Origin: Pelomonas aquatica
Lineage (GTDB): Bacteria > Pseudomonadota > Gammaproteobacteria > Burkholderiales > Burkholderiaceae_C
Reading direction: 5' to 3'
Length of the DNA stretch: 64,000 bases
Assembly (NCBI RefSeq): GCF_026712205.1
Contig: NZ_JAPPUW010000003.1
Coordinates: 186,001-250,000, forward strand
The translations under genes and the position numbers were made by a program. Position 1 is the first letter of the stretch; the number at the start of each line of letters is the position of its first letter. Below are positions 26,203-34,355 of the stretch, piece after piece. A model generated the notes under the pieces. The model saw only the letters and a program-made list of their open reading frames with translations. It did not search any database and was not told the DNA's origin.

Positions 26203-29200
26203 TCAGCGCGGCTGCGCCGGGCCCTTGCTTCTCTGCGAAGGGGCGGCGGCCGGCAGCGGCCGCACCTCGTCGCCCTGCTGACCCAGCAACAGGGCGTTGG
26301 CCCAGTTGCCGCAGACCCGTTGCGGCTGCGCGCCGCGCGCGGCCAGCGTGCGCAGCGAGAGCTGGCGCAGGCCGCGCACGTCCAGCTCCGGCTTGACGAC
26401 CGCCGGCGCCTGCACGAGGCCGCTGTCGTAGAGCAGGCGGCCGTCGCCCCAGACCTGGAACTGCAGGCCGCCGCCCGCACGGCAGCTGTCGTCCACACCG
26501 AGGTCGGCGCGGAAGGTCTGCCAGCGACCGGCGAGTTGCAGCTCCAGTTGCTGGCCAGGCTTCATGCCCAGCCCCTTGCGGAACTGCAGGCCGTTCATGC
26601 GCATCGCCGCGGCACCGCTGGCGGGCCTGTCCCGGCCGATGCCGGCCGGCAGGCTCAGGTCGGACAGCACGCGCTGCTGCAGCCGGCCTTCGGGCGCGGG
26701 CACCTCCAGCACCTTGAAACTGGACAGCGTGATCGGGCCGACATCGACCGGCACGAAGGCGTTGAAGGCCTTGGCCGGCGCCTGCGCGGCGGCGCTGACC
26801 ATCGGGTCGCTGGCCGCTGCGGCCTCGCCCTCGGGGTTCTGCACCGACAGCACGCGAAAGCGCAGCAGGCGCCCGGCCGTGGGCCCGAATTCGATGCGTT
26901 GCGCCGGCTGCTGCAGCTTCAGCCGGCCGCGCGCGACGGGCTCGCCCCAGTCGCCGTTGTTGTCGGCCAGATAGACCTCGTAGTCGCGCACCTGGCCGTA
27001 CTTCCAGTGCTGGTCGTTGCGCGGCGCGAGCTCGATGCCGTCGATCAGGCGGCGCTCGCCCAGGCCCAGCACCCACTCGTGCGGGCCGCTGCGCAGGGCC
27101 TGGTTGCGGGTCGTGCGGAACCAGGCCTGGGGCTTGTCGCTGAGCTTGTCGTTCAGCGCGTTCTCCAGCGGGTGGCCGGGCTCCTCGGCCGGGCGGTTGA
27201 CGACCGTCAGGCTGTCGGCCGGCACCGCGCGGCCGGCGGCGGGCGCGGCGGGGAAGTCGTCGTCCGCGGCGGGCGCGGCCTGCACGCCGCGCAGCGCGAA
27301 GGCCAGGCCGGCGCGGATGTCGCGCTTGACTGTCTTCACATGGAGGCTGCCGTGGCGGTCGGCGGCGTCGAAGGCCCAGCCCTCGTCCACCGCGTCCAGA
27401 TCGGCAACCTGGGGCAGGGCCTTGCCATCGAGCTCGACGGCGGCGGGCGCCTGCCGGCTGGCCACGCGCAGCGAATAGGCGCGCGCGGCCTCCTGGCCGT
27501 CGTAGCGACCCTGGACCGGCTCCAGCGTCACGCCGAGCACGTCGCCGTCCAGCTGCATCGCGATGCGCTGGGTGCTGAAGGCGCCGCCCTGATAGCGGCG
27601 CGTCAGGCCATCGTCCTCATAGAGCTTGAACTCGGAGGGGCGGCTGGCATCGGGGTAGAGATCCAGCGTCAGCCTGTCCTTGGGCTTCTGGCCGTCGAAC
27701 AGCACTTCGGGGTACATCGGCAGGATGGCACCGGCACGGACGAAGACGGGGAGTTTGTCGAGGGTGACCTGCAGGTCGATGTCGCGGCCCGCGGGGCCGA
27801 CGCTCAGCTGGCGGCCATCCCAGTAGTCGAGCCAGCGGCCGCCAATGGGCGATCCGGGCAAATGGATGCCCTTGCGCCAGCCCTGGCTGGCCGCCTGGCT
27901 GCGGAACACGGGCGCCACGAGCAGGTCCGGCCCGAGCAGGAACTGGTGCTTGTAGGCCTCGCCGGCGGCCTGCGGGTCGCCGGCGTGGTCCCACATCAGG
28001 CCGCGCACCAGCGGGGCGCCGGTCTGCTCGGCCTCGCGGGCCAGCGTGTACATCAGCGGCGTCAGGCGCAGCTTGAGCTTGAGGTATTTGCGGTTGATGG
28101 AACGGTAAGGTTCGTCGAACCACCAGGGGTGCTTGCGCTCGGCCTCGGCCCAGCCGGACATGCCCATCAACACCGGCGTGAAGCTCTTCCACTGCAGGTC
28201 GCGCGTGAAGGTCTCGGGGCTGCCGCCGAAGATGGCGTCCACGTCGCCGCTGGCATAGGCCTGGCCCGACAGACCGGAGCCGATCAGCGTCGGGATGTGC
28301 CAGCGGATGTAGTCCCAGCTGGCCGACTGGTCGCCCGTCCACGTCACCGCATAGCGCTGCGTGCCGGCCCAGCCCATCACGGTCCACAGGAAGGGGCGCG
28401 CGTCGGAGTTGTCCAGGATGCCGTCGTAGGCGGCCTTGTTCGCGTCCAGCGAGAACTGGTAGCCCTGGCCCGTCCAGGCCACGTCGAGCTTCTGCGCGCG
28501 GGTGCCGGCGGTGCCGACCTCCCACTTGATCTTGTCGACGCCGTTCTCGGTCCACAGCCCGGTCTTGAAGCCGTACTGCGCCAGGCCCTGCACGACCTTG
28601 GGCAGGTCTGTGTAGCCGCAGCCATAACCGTCGTTGGGCAGGATCCAGCCGCCGGGCATGTCGTGCTCGCGGTACTTCTTCGCGACGCTGTCGACGACGT
28701 CGGGCGTCTTGCCGGTCGGGCCGTCGCTCCAGCCCTTGGGCACGGTGCCGGGCTTCTTGACGTTGTCGCCGTCGTTGTAGCAATCGGCGTCGCCGTATTC
28801 CAGCGCCCAGCGCGGCAGCAGCTTGGCGCGGCCGGTCAGCTCGGTGTAGGCGGCCAGCACGTCTCTCAAGCCGGCGCCGGCAAAGTAGTAGGCGTCGAAG
28901 CGGCCTTCCTCGTGCTCCAGGCTGGCCTGCTCGTCCAGCCGCAGGTCGTAGCTGCCATCGCTCCAGGTGTTGCGCAGCATGCCCCAGCCGCGCGAGCTCA
29001 TCAGGAAGGGCGCGGGGCTGGGCCGGTCGCCGTCTTCCCAGCCGCCGGAGTAGGAGATGTCGAGCTGGCGGCCCTTGAACTCGAAGCGGCCGTTCTGCTG
29101 GCCGCCGCCGTAGAAGCGCTCGCCGGCCGTGCTGGACAGCGTCTGCACGGCGCGCTTGGCCGCGAGGTCCAGCGGCTGCAGCTCGCGCCACAGCGGCTCG

Positions 29201-29649
29201 GCCTCGCCCGCGCGCAGCAGCTCCAGGCGCAGCGGCTTGCGGTGGATGCGCAGCGTCAGCGCGGCGGTCTGGATCTCGACGCGGTCGGCCCGCTCGACGA
29301 CGCGGTGCGCCACCGCCTCCCAGCGCCGCGGCAGCACGATGGGCGCGGCCTTGTCGCCGGCCGGCGTGAGCTGGCCGTTGGCGCCGGCCTGCACATGGAA
29401 GAGGTCGGCGCGCAGCAGGCTCACGCGCAGCAGCACGCCGGCGTCGGTGCGCAGCTCGAACGCGGTGGCGGCGCCGTCCTCGCCGACGCCGCCCGCGGCC
29501 GCGGGCTGCAGCGACAGCAGCCGGCCGACCGGCGCGGCCAGCGCCACCGGCGCCAGCGCCGCCAGCAGGCCACCCGCCAGCAGCAGCGCCGCCACGCGCC
29601 CGCCGCCCGTCATGCCCCTGCCCCGCCTTGCCCGCTCCACTGCTTTCAT
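26203..29649 (-). CDS. Large secreted GH31 enzyme with discoidin-like and NPCBM domains (alpha-GalNAcase-like)
   Basis: A 1148-residue exported enzyme. After the signal peptide come the GH31 N-terminal sandwich (about 40-270), the barrel (about 280-640), a proximal C-domain, an F5/8-type domain (about 800-930) and a C-terminal NPCBM-like domain (about 980-1130). The barrel lacks the usual KTDFGE/DMNE forms: instead it has GLWTENGVDKIKWEVGTAG, QKLDVAW (Asp389, likely nucleophile), WTGD, and ASGDVDAIFGG (Asp469 or Asp471, likely acid/base). This pattern resembles the GH31 subgroup with alpha-N-acetylgalactosaminidase activity described in Enterococcus and Bacteroides. It is the first gene of the operon and faces agaS across a shared regulatory region. 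Subgroup assignment is from remembered motifs and needs an alignment. Confidence 0.85.
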   Translation of the reverse strand: MKAVERARRGRGMTGGGRVAALLLAGGLLAALAPVALAAPVGRLLSLQPAAAGGVGEDGAATAFELRTDAGVLLRVSLLRADLFHVQAGANGQLTPAGDKAAPIVLPRRWEAVAHRVVERADRVEIQTAALTLRIHRKPLRLELLRAGEAEPLWRELQPLDLAAKRAVQTLSSTAGERFYGGGQQNGRFEFKGRQLDISYSGGWEDGDRPSPAPFLMSSRGWGMLRNTWSDGSYDLRLDEQASLEHEEGRFDAYYFAGAGLRDVLAAYTELTGRAKLLPRWALEYGDADCYNDGDNVKKPGTVPKGWSDGPTGKTPDVVDSVAKKYREHDMPGGWILPNDGYGCGYTDLPKVVQGLAQYGFKTGLWTENGVDKIKWEVGTAGTRAQKLDVAWTGQGYQFSLDANKAAYDGILDNSDARPFLWTVMGWAGTQRYAVTWTGDQSASWDYIRWHIPTLIGSGLSGQAYASGDVDAIFGGSPETFTRDLQWKSFTPVLMGMSGWAEAERKHPWWFDEPYRSINRKYLKLKLRLTPLMYTLAREAEQTGAPLVRGLMWDHAGDPQAAGEAYKHQFLLGPDLLVAPVFRSQAASQGWRKGIHLPGSPIGGRWLDYWDGRQLSVGPAGRDIDLQVTLDKLPVFVRAGAILPMYPEVLFDGQKPKDRLTLDLYPDASRPSEFKLYEDDGLTRRYQGGAFSTQRIAMQLDGDVLGVTLEPVQGRYDGQEAARAYSLRVASRQAPAAVELDGKALPQVADLDAVDEGWAFDAADRHGSLHVKTVKRDIRAGLAFALRGVQAAPAADDDFPAAPAAGRAVPADSLTVVNRPAEEPGHPLENALNDKLSDKPQAWFRTTRNQALRSGPHEWVLGLGERRLIDGIELAPRNDQHWKYGQVRDYEVYLADNNGDWGEPVARGRLKLQQPAQRIEFGPTAGRLLRFRVLSVQNPEGEAAAASDPMVSAAAQAPAKAFNAFVPVDVGPITLSSFKVLEVPAPEGRLQQRVLSDLSLPAGIGRDRPASGAAAMRMNGLQFRKGLGMKPGQQLELQLAGRWQTFRADLGVDDSCRAGGGLQFQVWGDGRLLYDSGLVQAPAVVKPELDVRGLRQLSLRTLAARGAQPQRVCGNWANALLLGQQGDEVRPLPAAAPSQRSKGPAQPR

Positions 29650-29699
29650 TCGCTGCCCTTGCGCACCGCCCGAGGCGGCTGTCTGGAATCAATGCGCAA

Positions 29700-29728
29700 A
29701 CTCTAGAAACCACATCAAAAGAAGTCAA
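29700..29728 (-). promoter_or_regulatory. Promoter of the GH31 operon
   Basis: On the minus strand: -35 TTGACT (29723-29728), a 17-base spacer and -10 TAGAGT (29700-29705). Transcription would start near 29693, giving a leader of about 44 bases that includes AAGGG as ribosome site. Confidence 0.65.
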
Positions 29729-29730
29729 CA

Positions 29731-29757
29731 AATCGAAACTTAAAAGCGAAAGTTAAG
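29731..29757. promoter_or_regulatory. Candidate AgaR operator, GH31 side
   Basis: Read on the minus strand it contains ACTTTCGCTTTTAAGTTTCG, immediately upstream of the -35 box of the GH31 promoter. It matches the agaS-side site in the core ACTTTCG(C)TTTTAA and resembles the TTTCGTTT-rich sites of E. coli AgaR. Confidence 0.6.
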
Positions 29758-29992
29758 CCTTTGGATACGGGAAATCCATGACGAGAAACTGCGACCCGTC
29801 TTTCGATAGCTCGCAAAATCGACGCAGCATCTTTTCATTCGCTGGGAAAAAGCAACGCCCCTCGTCGCCATCGAGGTTCCCAGCCCATCGAGACATCTCG
29901 GCAACGCCTCGCCGGGCAGCACACTTCCGCGCCAATCGCCGCCCGGCTCCGCCGCCAAGCCGCCCTTCCTTTGACAAGGGATTCGCCAACAT

Positions 29993-30025
29993 AACTTTCG
30001 TTTTAACCTTTATTTTCTTTCTTTG
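29993..30025. promoter_or_regulatory. Candidate AgaR operator, agaS side
   Basis: Contains ACTTTCGTTTTAACCTTTA followed by TTTTCTTTCTTTG, ending one base before the -35 box of the agaS promoter. CTTTC units recur within it at 29995 and 30018. A further inverted pair CGAAA (30036-30040) and TTTCG (30055-30059) lies over the promoter itself and could be a second contact. Confidence 0.6.
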
Positions 30026-30026
30026 T

Positions 30027-30055
30027 TTGACAATTCGAAAGTCAGGCGATATCGT
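30027..30055 (+). promoter_or_regulatory. Promoter of the aga operon
   Basis: A perfect -35 TTGACA (30027-30032), a 17-base spacer and -10 TATCGT (30050-30055). The expected start near 30062 leaves a leader of about 17 bases before agaS. Confidence 0.68.
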
Positions 30056-30078
30056 TTCGGCAGCACTTGAGATTGGCA

Positions 30079-31254
30079 ATGACTTCACTTCTGCACCGCG
30101 AGCGACACGACTGGCAACGCCTGGGTGGCCTGCACACGGCCGAGGAGATCGAGCACCAGCCGGCGCTGTGGCGCGCGCTGGCCACGGCCCTCGAAGCCCA
30201 GCAGCCGCGCATCGACGCCTTCCTGGGCGACTGGCTGCGCCAGCCTGGCCACCTCGTCATCCTGACCGGCGCCGGCAGCTCGGCCTATATCGGCGAGATG
30301 GCGGCCGACTCGCTCAACGCCGCCTGGCCCGCCGAGGTCCGCGCGGTGGCCAGCACCAGCCTGCTGACCCATCCCGAGCTCTATCTGACGCGCGGGCAGC
30401 CGACGCTGCTGGTGTCATTCGCGCGCAGCGGCAACAGCCCCGAGAGCCTGGCCACCGTCGAGCTGCTGCGCGCCAGCGTCGACGCGCCGCGCTTCCTGAA
30501 CATCACCTGCAATGCCGAGGGCGAGCTGCTCAGCGGCAGCGCCGGCCGCGCCGACACGCTGAACCTGCTGATGCCCGAGGGCAGCTGCGACCGCGGCTTC
30601 GCGATGACGAGCAGCCTGACGACGATGCTGCTGGCCGCGCTGGCCGTGCTCGGCGCCGGCGCCTGGCCCGAGCGCCTGGGCCGCATCCGCAGCCTGGCCG
30701 GCCTCGCCGACACCGCGCTGGCCGCCTGGGCCGCGCCCGTGCAGGCCCTGGCCCAGGCCGACGTGCGGCGCATCGTCTACCTCGGCAGCGGCGCCCAGGA
30801 GGCGCTGGCCAGGGAGGCCGCGCTGAAGGTGCTGGAGTTGACCAGCGGCCGCGTGATGGCGGTGGCCAACACGCCGCTGGGCTTCCGCCACGGGCCGAAG
30901 TCCATGCTGGACGAGCACAGCCTCGTGCTCGTGCTGCGCAGCCGCGGCAGCGTGGCGCGGCGCTACGAGCACGACCTCGTGCAGGAGCTGCGCGCCGACG
31001 GCATCGCCGCCCGCGTGCTGACGCTGGGCCCCGAGGACGAGGCCGAGCATCTGCCCGCCTTCCTGCCGGTGCCGCCGCTGCCGCAGGACGGGCTGGACGA
31101 CAGCTGGCTGACGCCGCTGTGGCTGATCGCCGCCCAGCTGCTGGCACTGAACAAGTCGGTGGCCCTGGGCCTGACGCCCGACAACCCCTTCCCCGACGGT
31201 CGCGTCAACCGCGTCGTACAGGGCGTGACGATTCATAACCATGACCCGCGCTGA
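30079..31254 (+). CDS. agaS: AgaS: galactosamine-6-phosphate deaminase/isomerase
   Basis: A 391-residue cytoplasmic protein of two SIS domains. The first has VILTGAGSSAYIGEM (about 60-74) and VSFARSGNSPESLATVELL; the second has YLGSGAQEALAREAALKVLELTSGRV and FRHGPKSMLD. Length and motif layout match AgaS, which turns galactosamine-6-phosphate into tagatose-6-phosphate and ammonia. The ATG at 30079 is preferred to an in-frame TTG four codons upstream. It is the first gene of the operon agaS-agaK-agaZ-agaR-agaA-MFS and overlaps the kinase gene by 14 bases. Glucosamine synthase-type and phosphosugar isomerases share the fold, but the neighbours make AgaS much the best fit. Confidence 0.92.
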   Translation: MTSLLHRERHDWQRLGGLHTAEEIEHQPALWRALATALEAQQPRIDAFLGDWLRQPGHLVILTGAGSSAYIGEMAADSLNAAWPAEVRAVASTSLLTHPELYLTRGQPTLLVSFARSGNSPESLATVELLRASVDAPRFLNITCNAEGELLSGSAGRADTLNLLMPEGSCDRGFAMTSSLTTMLLAALAVLGAGAWPERLGRIRSLAGLADTALAAWAAPVQALAQADVRRIVYLGSGAQEALAREAALKVLELTSGRVMAVANTPLGFRHGPKSMLDEHSLVLVLRSRGSVARRYEHDLVQELRADGIAARVLTLGPEDEAEHLPAFLPVPPLPQDGLDDSWLTPLWLIAAQLLALNKSVALGLTPDNPFPDGRVNRVVQGVTIHNHDPR

Positions 31255-32182
31255 GCTGTACTTCGGCCTCGACATCGGCGGCACCAAGATCGAGCTGGCC
31301 GCCTGCGACGCCGCGCTCGCCGTCGTGCACCGCCAGCGCATCGCGACGCCGGCGGCCGACTTCGACGACTTCGTCGCGCAGACTGCCGCGCTGGTGCGCG
31401 ACGCCGAAACCGCGCTGGGCCGCAGCGCCACGGCCATCGGCCTCGGCATGCCCGGCGTCGTCGACCCGGCCAGCGGCTACCAGCTCAGCTCCAACGTGCC
31501 GGCGCTGAACGGCCGCCAGGTCGCGCCCGCGCTGGAAGCCGCGCTGGGCCGGCCCGTGCACATGGGCAACGACTGCCAGTGCTTCGCGCTGTCCGAGGCG
31601 CAGGGCGGCGCGGCGGACGGCCTGCCCAGCATGTTCGGCGCCATCCTGGGCACCGGCGCGGGCGGCGGCTACTGCGTCGGCGGCCGGCTGGTGGCCGGCT
31701 ACAACGGCCTGGCCGGCGAATGGGGCCACTGGCCCGTGCCGGCCGCGCAATTGCTGCAGCACGACCTGCCGCTGCTGGACTGCCCCTGCGGCCTGCGCGG
31801 CTGCCTGGAGCGCTATGTCTCCGGCACCGGCCTGGCCACGCTGCACCGGCTGCGCAGCACCGACTCCGAGCCCGCGGCCGATGCCGCCGCCGTGCACGCG
31901 CTGGCCGCCGAGGGCGACGAGGCCGCCACCGACGCACTGGCCATCCACCTCGACCTGCTGGCCCAGGGCCTGGCCGGCCTCGTGCTCGCGCTGGACCCGC
32001 ACGCCATCGTGCTCGGCGGCGGCCTGTCCAAGCTGCAGCGCCTGTACGACGAGCTGCCCGCCGCGATGGCCCGCCACCTGTTCCGCGGCGCGCGGGTGCC
32101 GCCGCTGCTGCCGCCGCGCTTCGGCGATGCCGGTGGCGCGCGCGGCGCCGCGCTGCTGGCCCGCCAGCGCTGCGGCGCCTGA
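31241..32182 (+). CDS. agaK: ROK-family N-acetylgalactosamine kinase
   Basis: A 313-residue sugar kinase with the ROK signatures: the phosphate loop DIGGTKIE (11-18), catalytic Asp111 in NDCQC, the E-x-G-H motif (GEWGHW, His163) and the zinc-binding CPCGLRGC (181-188). No DNA-binding domain is present, so it is a kinase and not a ROK regulator. It overlaps agaS by 14 bases. In AgaK-type pathways it phosphorylates free GalNAc at O6 after transport, which fits the presence of an MFS sugar porter instead of a PTS in this operon. Specificity for GalNAc over GlcNAc is inferred from context. Confidence 0.88.
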   Translation: MTRAELYFGLDIGGTKIELAACDAALAVVHRQRIATPAADFDDFVAQTAALVRDAETALGRSATAIGLGMPGVVDPASGYQLSSNVPALNGRQVAPALEAALGRPVHMGNDCQCFALSEAQGGAADGLPSMFGAILGTGAGGGYCVGGRLVAGYNGLAGEWGHWPVPAAQLLQHDLPLLDCPCGLRGCLERYVSGTGLATLHRLRSTDSEPAADAAAVHALAAEGDEAATDALAIHLDLLAQGLAGLVLALDPHAIVLGGGLSKLQRLYDELPAAMARHLFRGARVPPLLPPRFGDAGGARGAALLARQRCGA

Positions 32183-32206
32183 ACCCTCTCGCTTTCACGC
32201 TTTGCC

Positions 32207-33553
32207 ATGGCCTCTTCGTCTCCCATCCAGGACCGCATCGCCGCGCACCGCCGCGGCGAGCCTATCGGGCTGACCAGCGTCTGCTGCAGCAGCACCTATG
32301 TGCTGGAGGCCGCGATGCAGCTGGCCGTGCGGCGCGGCAGCCTGCTGCTGGTCGAGTCCACGTCCAACCAGGTGGACCAGTTCGGCGGCTACACCGGCAT
32401 GACGCCGCCGCAGTTTCGCGACGGCGTGTTGACGCTGGCGGCTGCCTGCGGCCTGCCGGCCGAGCACCTCGTGCTGGGCGGCGACCATCTCGGCCCCAAC
32501 GCCTGGCAGCACCTGCCGGCGGCCGAGGCCATGGGGCACGCGAAGACGCTGATCCAGGCCTATGCCGCCGCCGGCTTCAACAAGATCCACCTCGACTGCA
32601 GCATGGCCTGCGCCGACGACCCGGCGCGCCTGCCCGACGAGGTCGTCGCGCAGCGCTCGGCCCAGCTCGCCGAGGTGGCCGAGGCCGCCGCGCGCGGCGC
32701 CGGGCTGCCGCCGCCGGTCTATGTGATCGGCACCGAGGTGCCCATCCCCGGCGGCGAGTCGGCCCTGGCCGGCGGCGTGGCCGTCACGCGGCCGGAGGCC
32801 GCCGCGCAGACGCTCGAAGTGCACCGCCAGGCCTTCGCCGCGCGCTCGCTGCGCGAGGCCTGGCGGCGCGTCGTCGCGATGGTCGTGCAGCCCGGCGTGG
32901 ACTTCGACCACAGCGCCGTGCAGCACTACGACCGCGCCGCCGCAGCCTCGCTGTCGCGCTTCATCGAGGGCCAGCCCGGCCTGGTCTACGAGGCCCATTC
33001 CACCGACTACCAGACCGAGGCCTCGCTGCATGCGATGGTGCGCGACCATTTCGCGATCCTGAAGGTCGGCCCGGCGGCCACCTTCGCCTTGCGCGAGGCC
33101 TGGTTCGCGCTCGCGATGCTGGAGCGCGAGCTGCTGCCGGCCGCCGCCCAGTCGCGTCTCATCGAGACGCTGGACGAGGCCATGCGCCGGCAGCCGCGCC
33201 ACTGGCTCAAGCACTACCCCGGCGCGCCCGAGGCCCAGCGCCTGCTGCGCGCCTACGGCCTCAGCGACCGCTGCCGCTACTACTGGGGCGAGCCGGCTGT
33301 GGACGCCGCGCTGGGCCGCCTCATCGCCAACCTCGATGCCCGGCCGCTGCCGCTGGCGGCGCTGAGCCAGTTCCTGCCCGAGCAGGCGCAGGCCGTGTTC
33401 GAGGGCCGCCTGGCCGCCCGCGCCGAGGACCTGGCCCGCGACAAGGTGAGCCAGCTGCTGGCCCGCTACGCCCGCGCCTGCGATGCCAACGAGGCGGCGC
33501 CGCGCGACGTCGCAATCGCAAGCCCGGCCCCGGCCCCGGTTTCGAACCCCTGA
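32207..33553 (+). CDS. agaZ: AgaZ/GatZ/KbaZ: tagatose-bisphosphate aldolase subunit family
   Basis: A 448-residue member of the GatZ/KbaZ family (LGGDHLGPNAWQ around 87-98; FNKIHLDCSMACADDP; YVIGTEVPIPGGES; VYEAHSTDYQTEASLHAMV). In enterobacteria this protein is the non-catalytic partner of the class II aldolase KbaY/GatY; comparative work on Shewanella instead proposed that AgaZ is the tagatose-6-phosphate kinase. No agaY/kbaY or pfkB-type gene is present in the window, so the step after tagatose-6-phosphate depends either on AgaZ itself or on genes elsewhere. The start lies 24 bases after agaK with no strong Shine-Dalgarno sequence. Confidence 0.88.
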   Translation: MASSSPIQDRIAAHRRGEPIGLTSVCCSSTYVLEAAMQLAVRRGSLLLVESTSNQVDQFGGYTGMTPPQFRDGVLTLAAACGLPAEHLVLGGDHLGPNAWQHLPAAEAMGHAKTLIQAYAAAGFNKIHLDCSMACADDPARLPDEVVAQRSAQLAEVAEAAARGAGLPPPVYVIGTEVPIPGGESALAGGVAVTRPEAAAQTLEVHRQAFAARSLREAWRRVVAMVVQPGVDFDHSAVQHYDRAAAASLSRFIEGQPGLVYEAHSTDYQTEASLHAMVRDHFAILKVGPAATFALREAWFALAMLERELLPAAAQSRLIETLDEAMRRQPRHWLKHYPGAPEAQRLLRAYGLSDRCRYYWGEPAVDAALGRLIANLDARPLPLAALSQFLPEQAQAVFEGRLAARAEDLARDKVSQLLARYARACDANEAAPRDVAIASPAPAPVSNP

Positions 33554-33587
33554 GAATCTGCGCTCGTTCGAAACAAGCCCGAAAGCC

Positions 33588-34355
33588 ATGCGAAACACCA
33601 GCCAGCGCCGCGAACAGATCCTGCAACTCCTCGTCAAGCAAGGCGGCGTGCAGGTGTCCGAGCTGGCCGCGCTGACCGGCGTGTCGGCCGTGACCATCCG
33701 CACCGACCTCGCCCAGCTGGAGGCCCAGGGCCTGGCCACGCGCAACCACGGCGGCGCGACGCTGGTGCGCACGCCGCCGCAGGAACAGAGCGTGCAGCAG
33801 CGCGACAGCCTGAACAGCGCGCTGAAGGAGGTCATCGGCGCGCGCGCCGCCGAGCTGGTGCAGCCGGGCGACAACATCCTCGTCGACTCCGGCACCACCA
33901 CCGTGCCGCTGGCCCGCCACCTGCTGGACCACCGCGACGTCACGGTGATGACCAACGGCCTGAACATCGCCTGGGAGCTGGCCAATGCGCAGGGCGTGGA
34001 GGTCATGCTGACCGGCGGCCTGCTGCGCAAGCAGTCGCTGTCCTTCCAGGGCGTGCAGGCCGAGGCCTGCCTGAATGCCTACAGCTTCGACACCCTCTTC
34101 CTCGGCGTCGACGGCCTGGACCTGCAGTTCGGCCTGACCACCCACCACGAGGCCGAGGCCAGCCTGAACCGCAAGATGGTCGAGCGCGCGCGGCGCGTCG
34201 TCGTGCTCTGCGACGCGTCCAAGTTCGGGCGGGTCAGCCTGCACCGCATCGGCCTGCTGGAGCAGGTCGACACCATCATCACCGACGCCGGCATCAGCCC
34301 CGAATACCGCGACGGGCTGGCAAGGCTGGGCATCGAGCTGATCGTCGCGGAATGA
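33588..34355 (+). CDS. agaR: DeoR-family regulator of the GalNAc regulon
   Basis: A 255-residue DeoR regulator. The N-terminal winged helix (MRNTSQRREQILQLLVKQ; VSELAALTGVSAVTIRTDLAQLE; NHGGA, residues 1-55) is followed by the phosphosugar-sensing domain (ILVDSGTTTVPLARHL; VMLTGGLLRKQSLSFQG; TLFLGVDGLD; VVLCDASKFGR). Position inside the aga operon identifies it as the AgaR counterpart, probably sensing an amino-sugar phosphate or tagatose phosphate. Likely targets are the two CTTTCG/TTTTAA sites upstream of agaS and the GH31 gene. Its stop overlaps the deacetylase start (ATGA). Confidence 0.9.
   Translation: MRNTSQRREQILQLLVKQGGVQVSELAALTGVSAVTIRTDLAQLEAQGLATRNHGGATLVRTPPQEQSVQQRDSLNSALKEVIGARAAELVQPGDNILVDSGTTTVPLARHLLDHRDVTVMTNGLNIAWELANAQGVEVMLTGGLLRKQSLSFQGVQAEACLNAYSFDTLFLGVDGLDLQFGLTTHHEAEASLNRKMVERARRVVVLCDASKFGRVSLHRIGLLEQVDTIITDAGISPEYRDGLARLGIELIVAE

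Larger units (their letters stand above)
29650..30078. promoter_or_regulatory. Divergent regulatory region of the GalNAc regulon
   Basis: A 429-base gap that is strikingly AT-rich at both ends and GC-rich in the middle. Each end has a TTGAC-type -35 box, a 17-base spacer and a -10 box, and directly upstream of each -35 is a similar sequence built on CTTTCG and TTTTAA. No credible gene is present. Confidence 0.7.

Noticed and set aside
29778-31238. Open frame across the aga intergenic region
   Set aside because: It crosses the promoter and operator elements and runs out of frame through agaS. No similarity or ribosome site.
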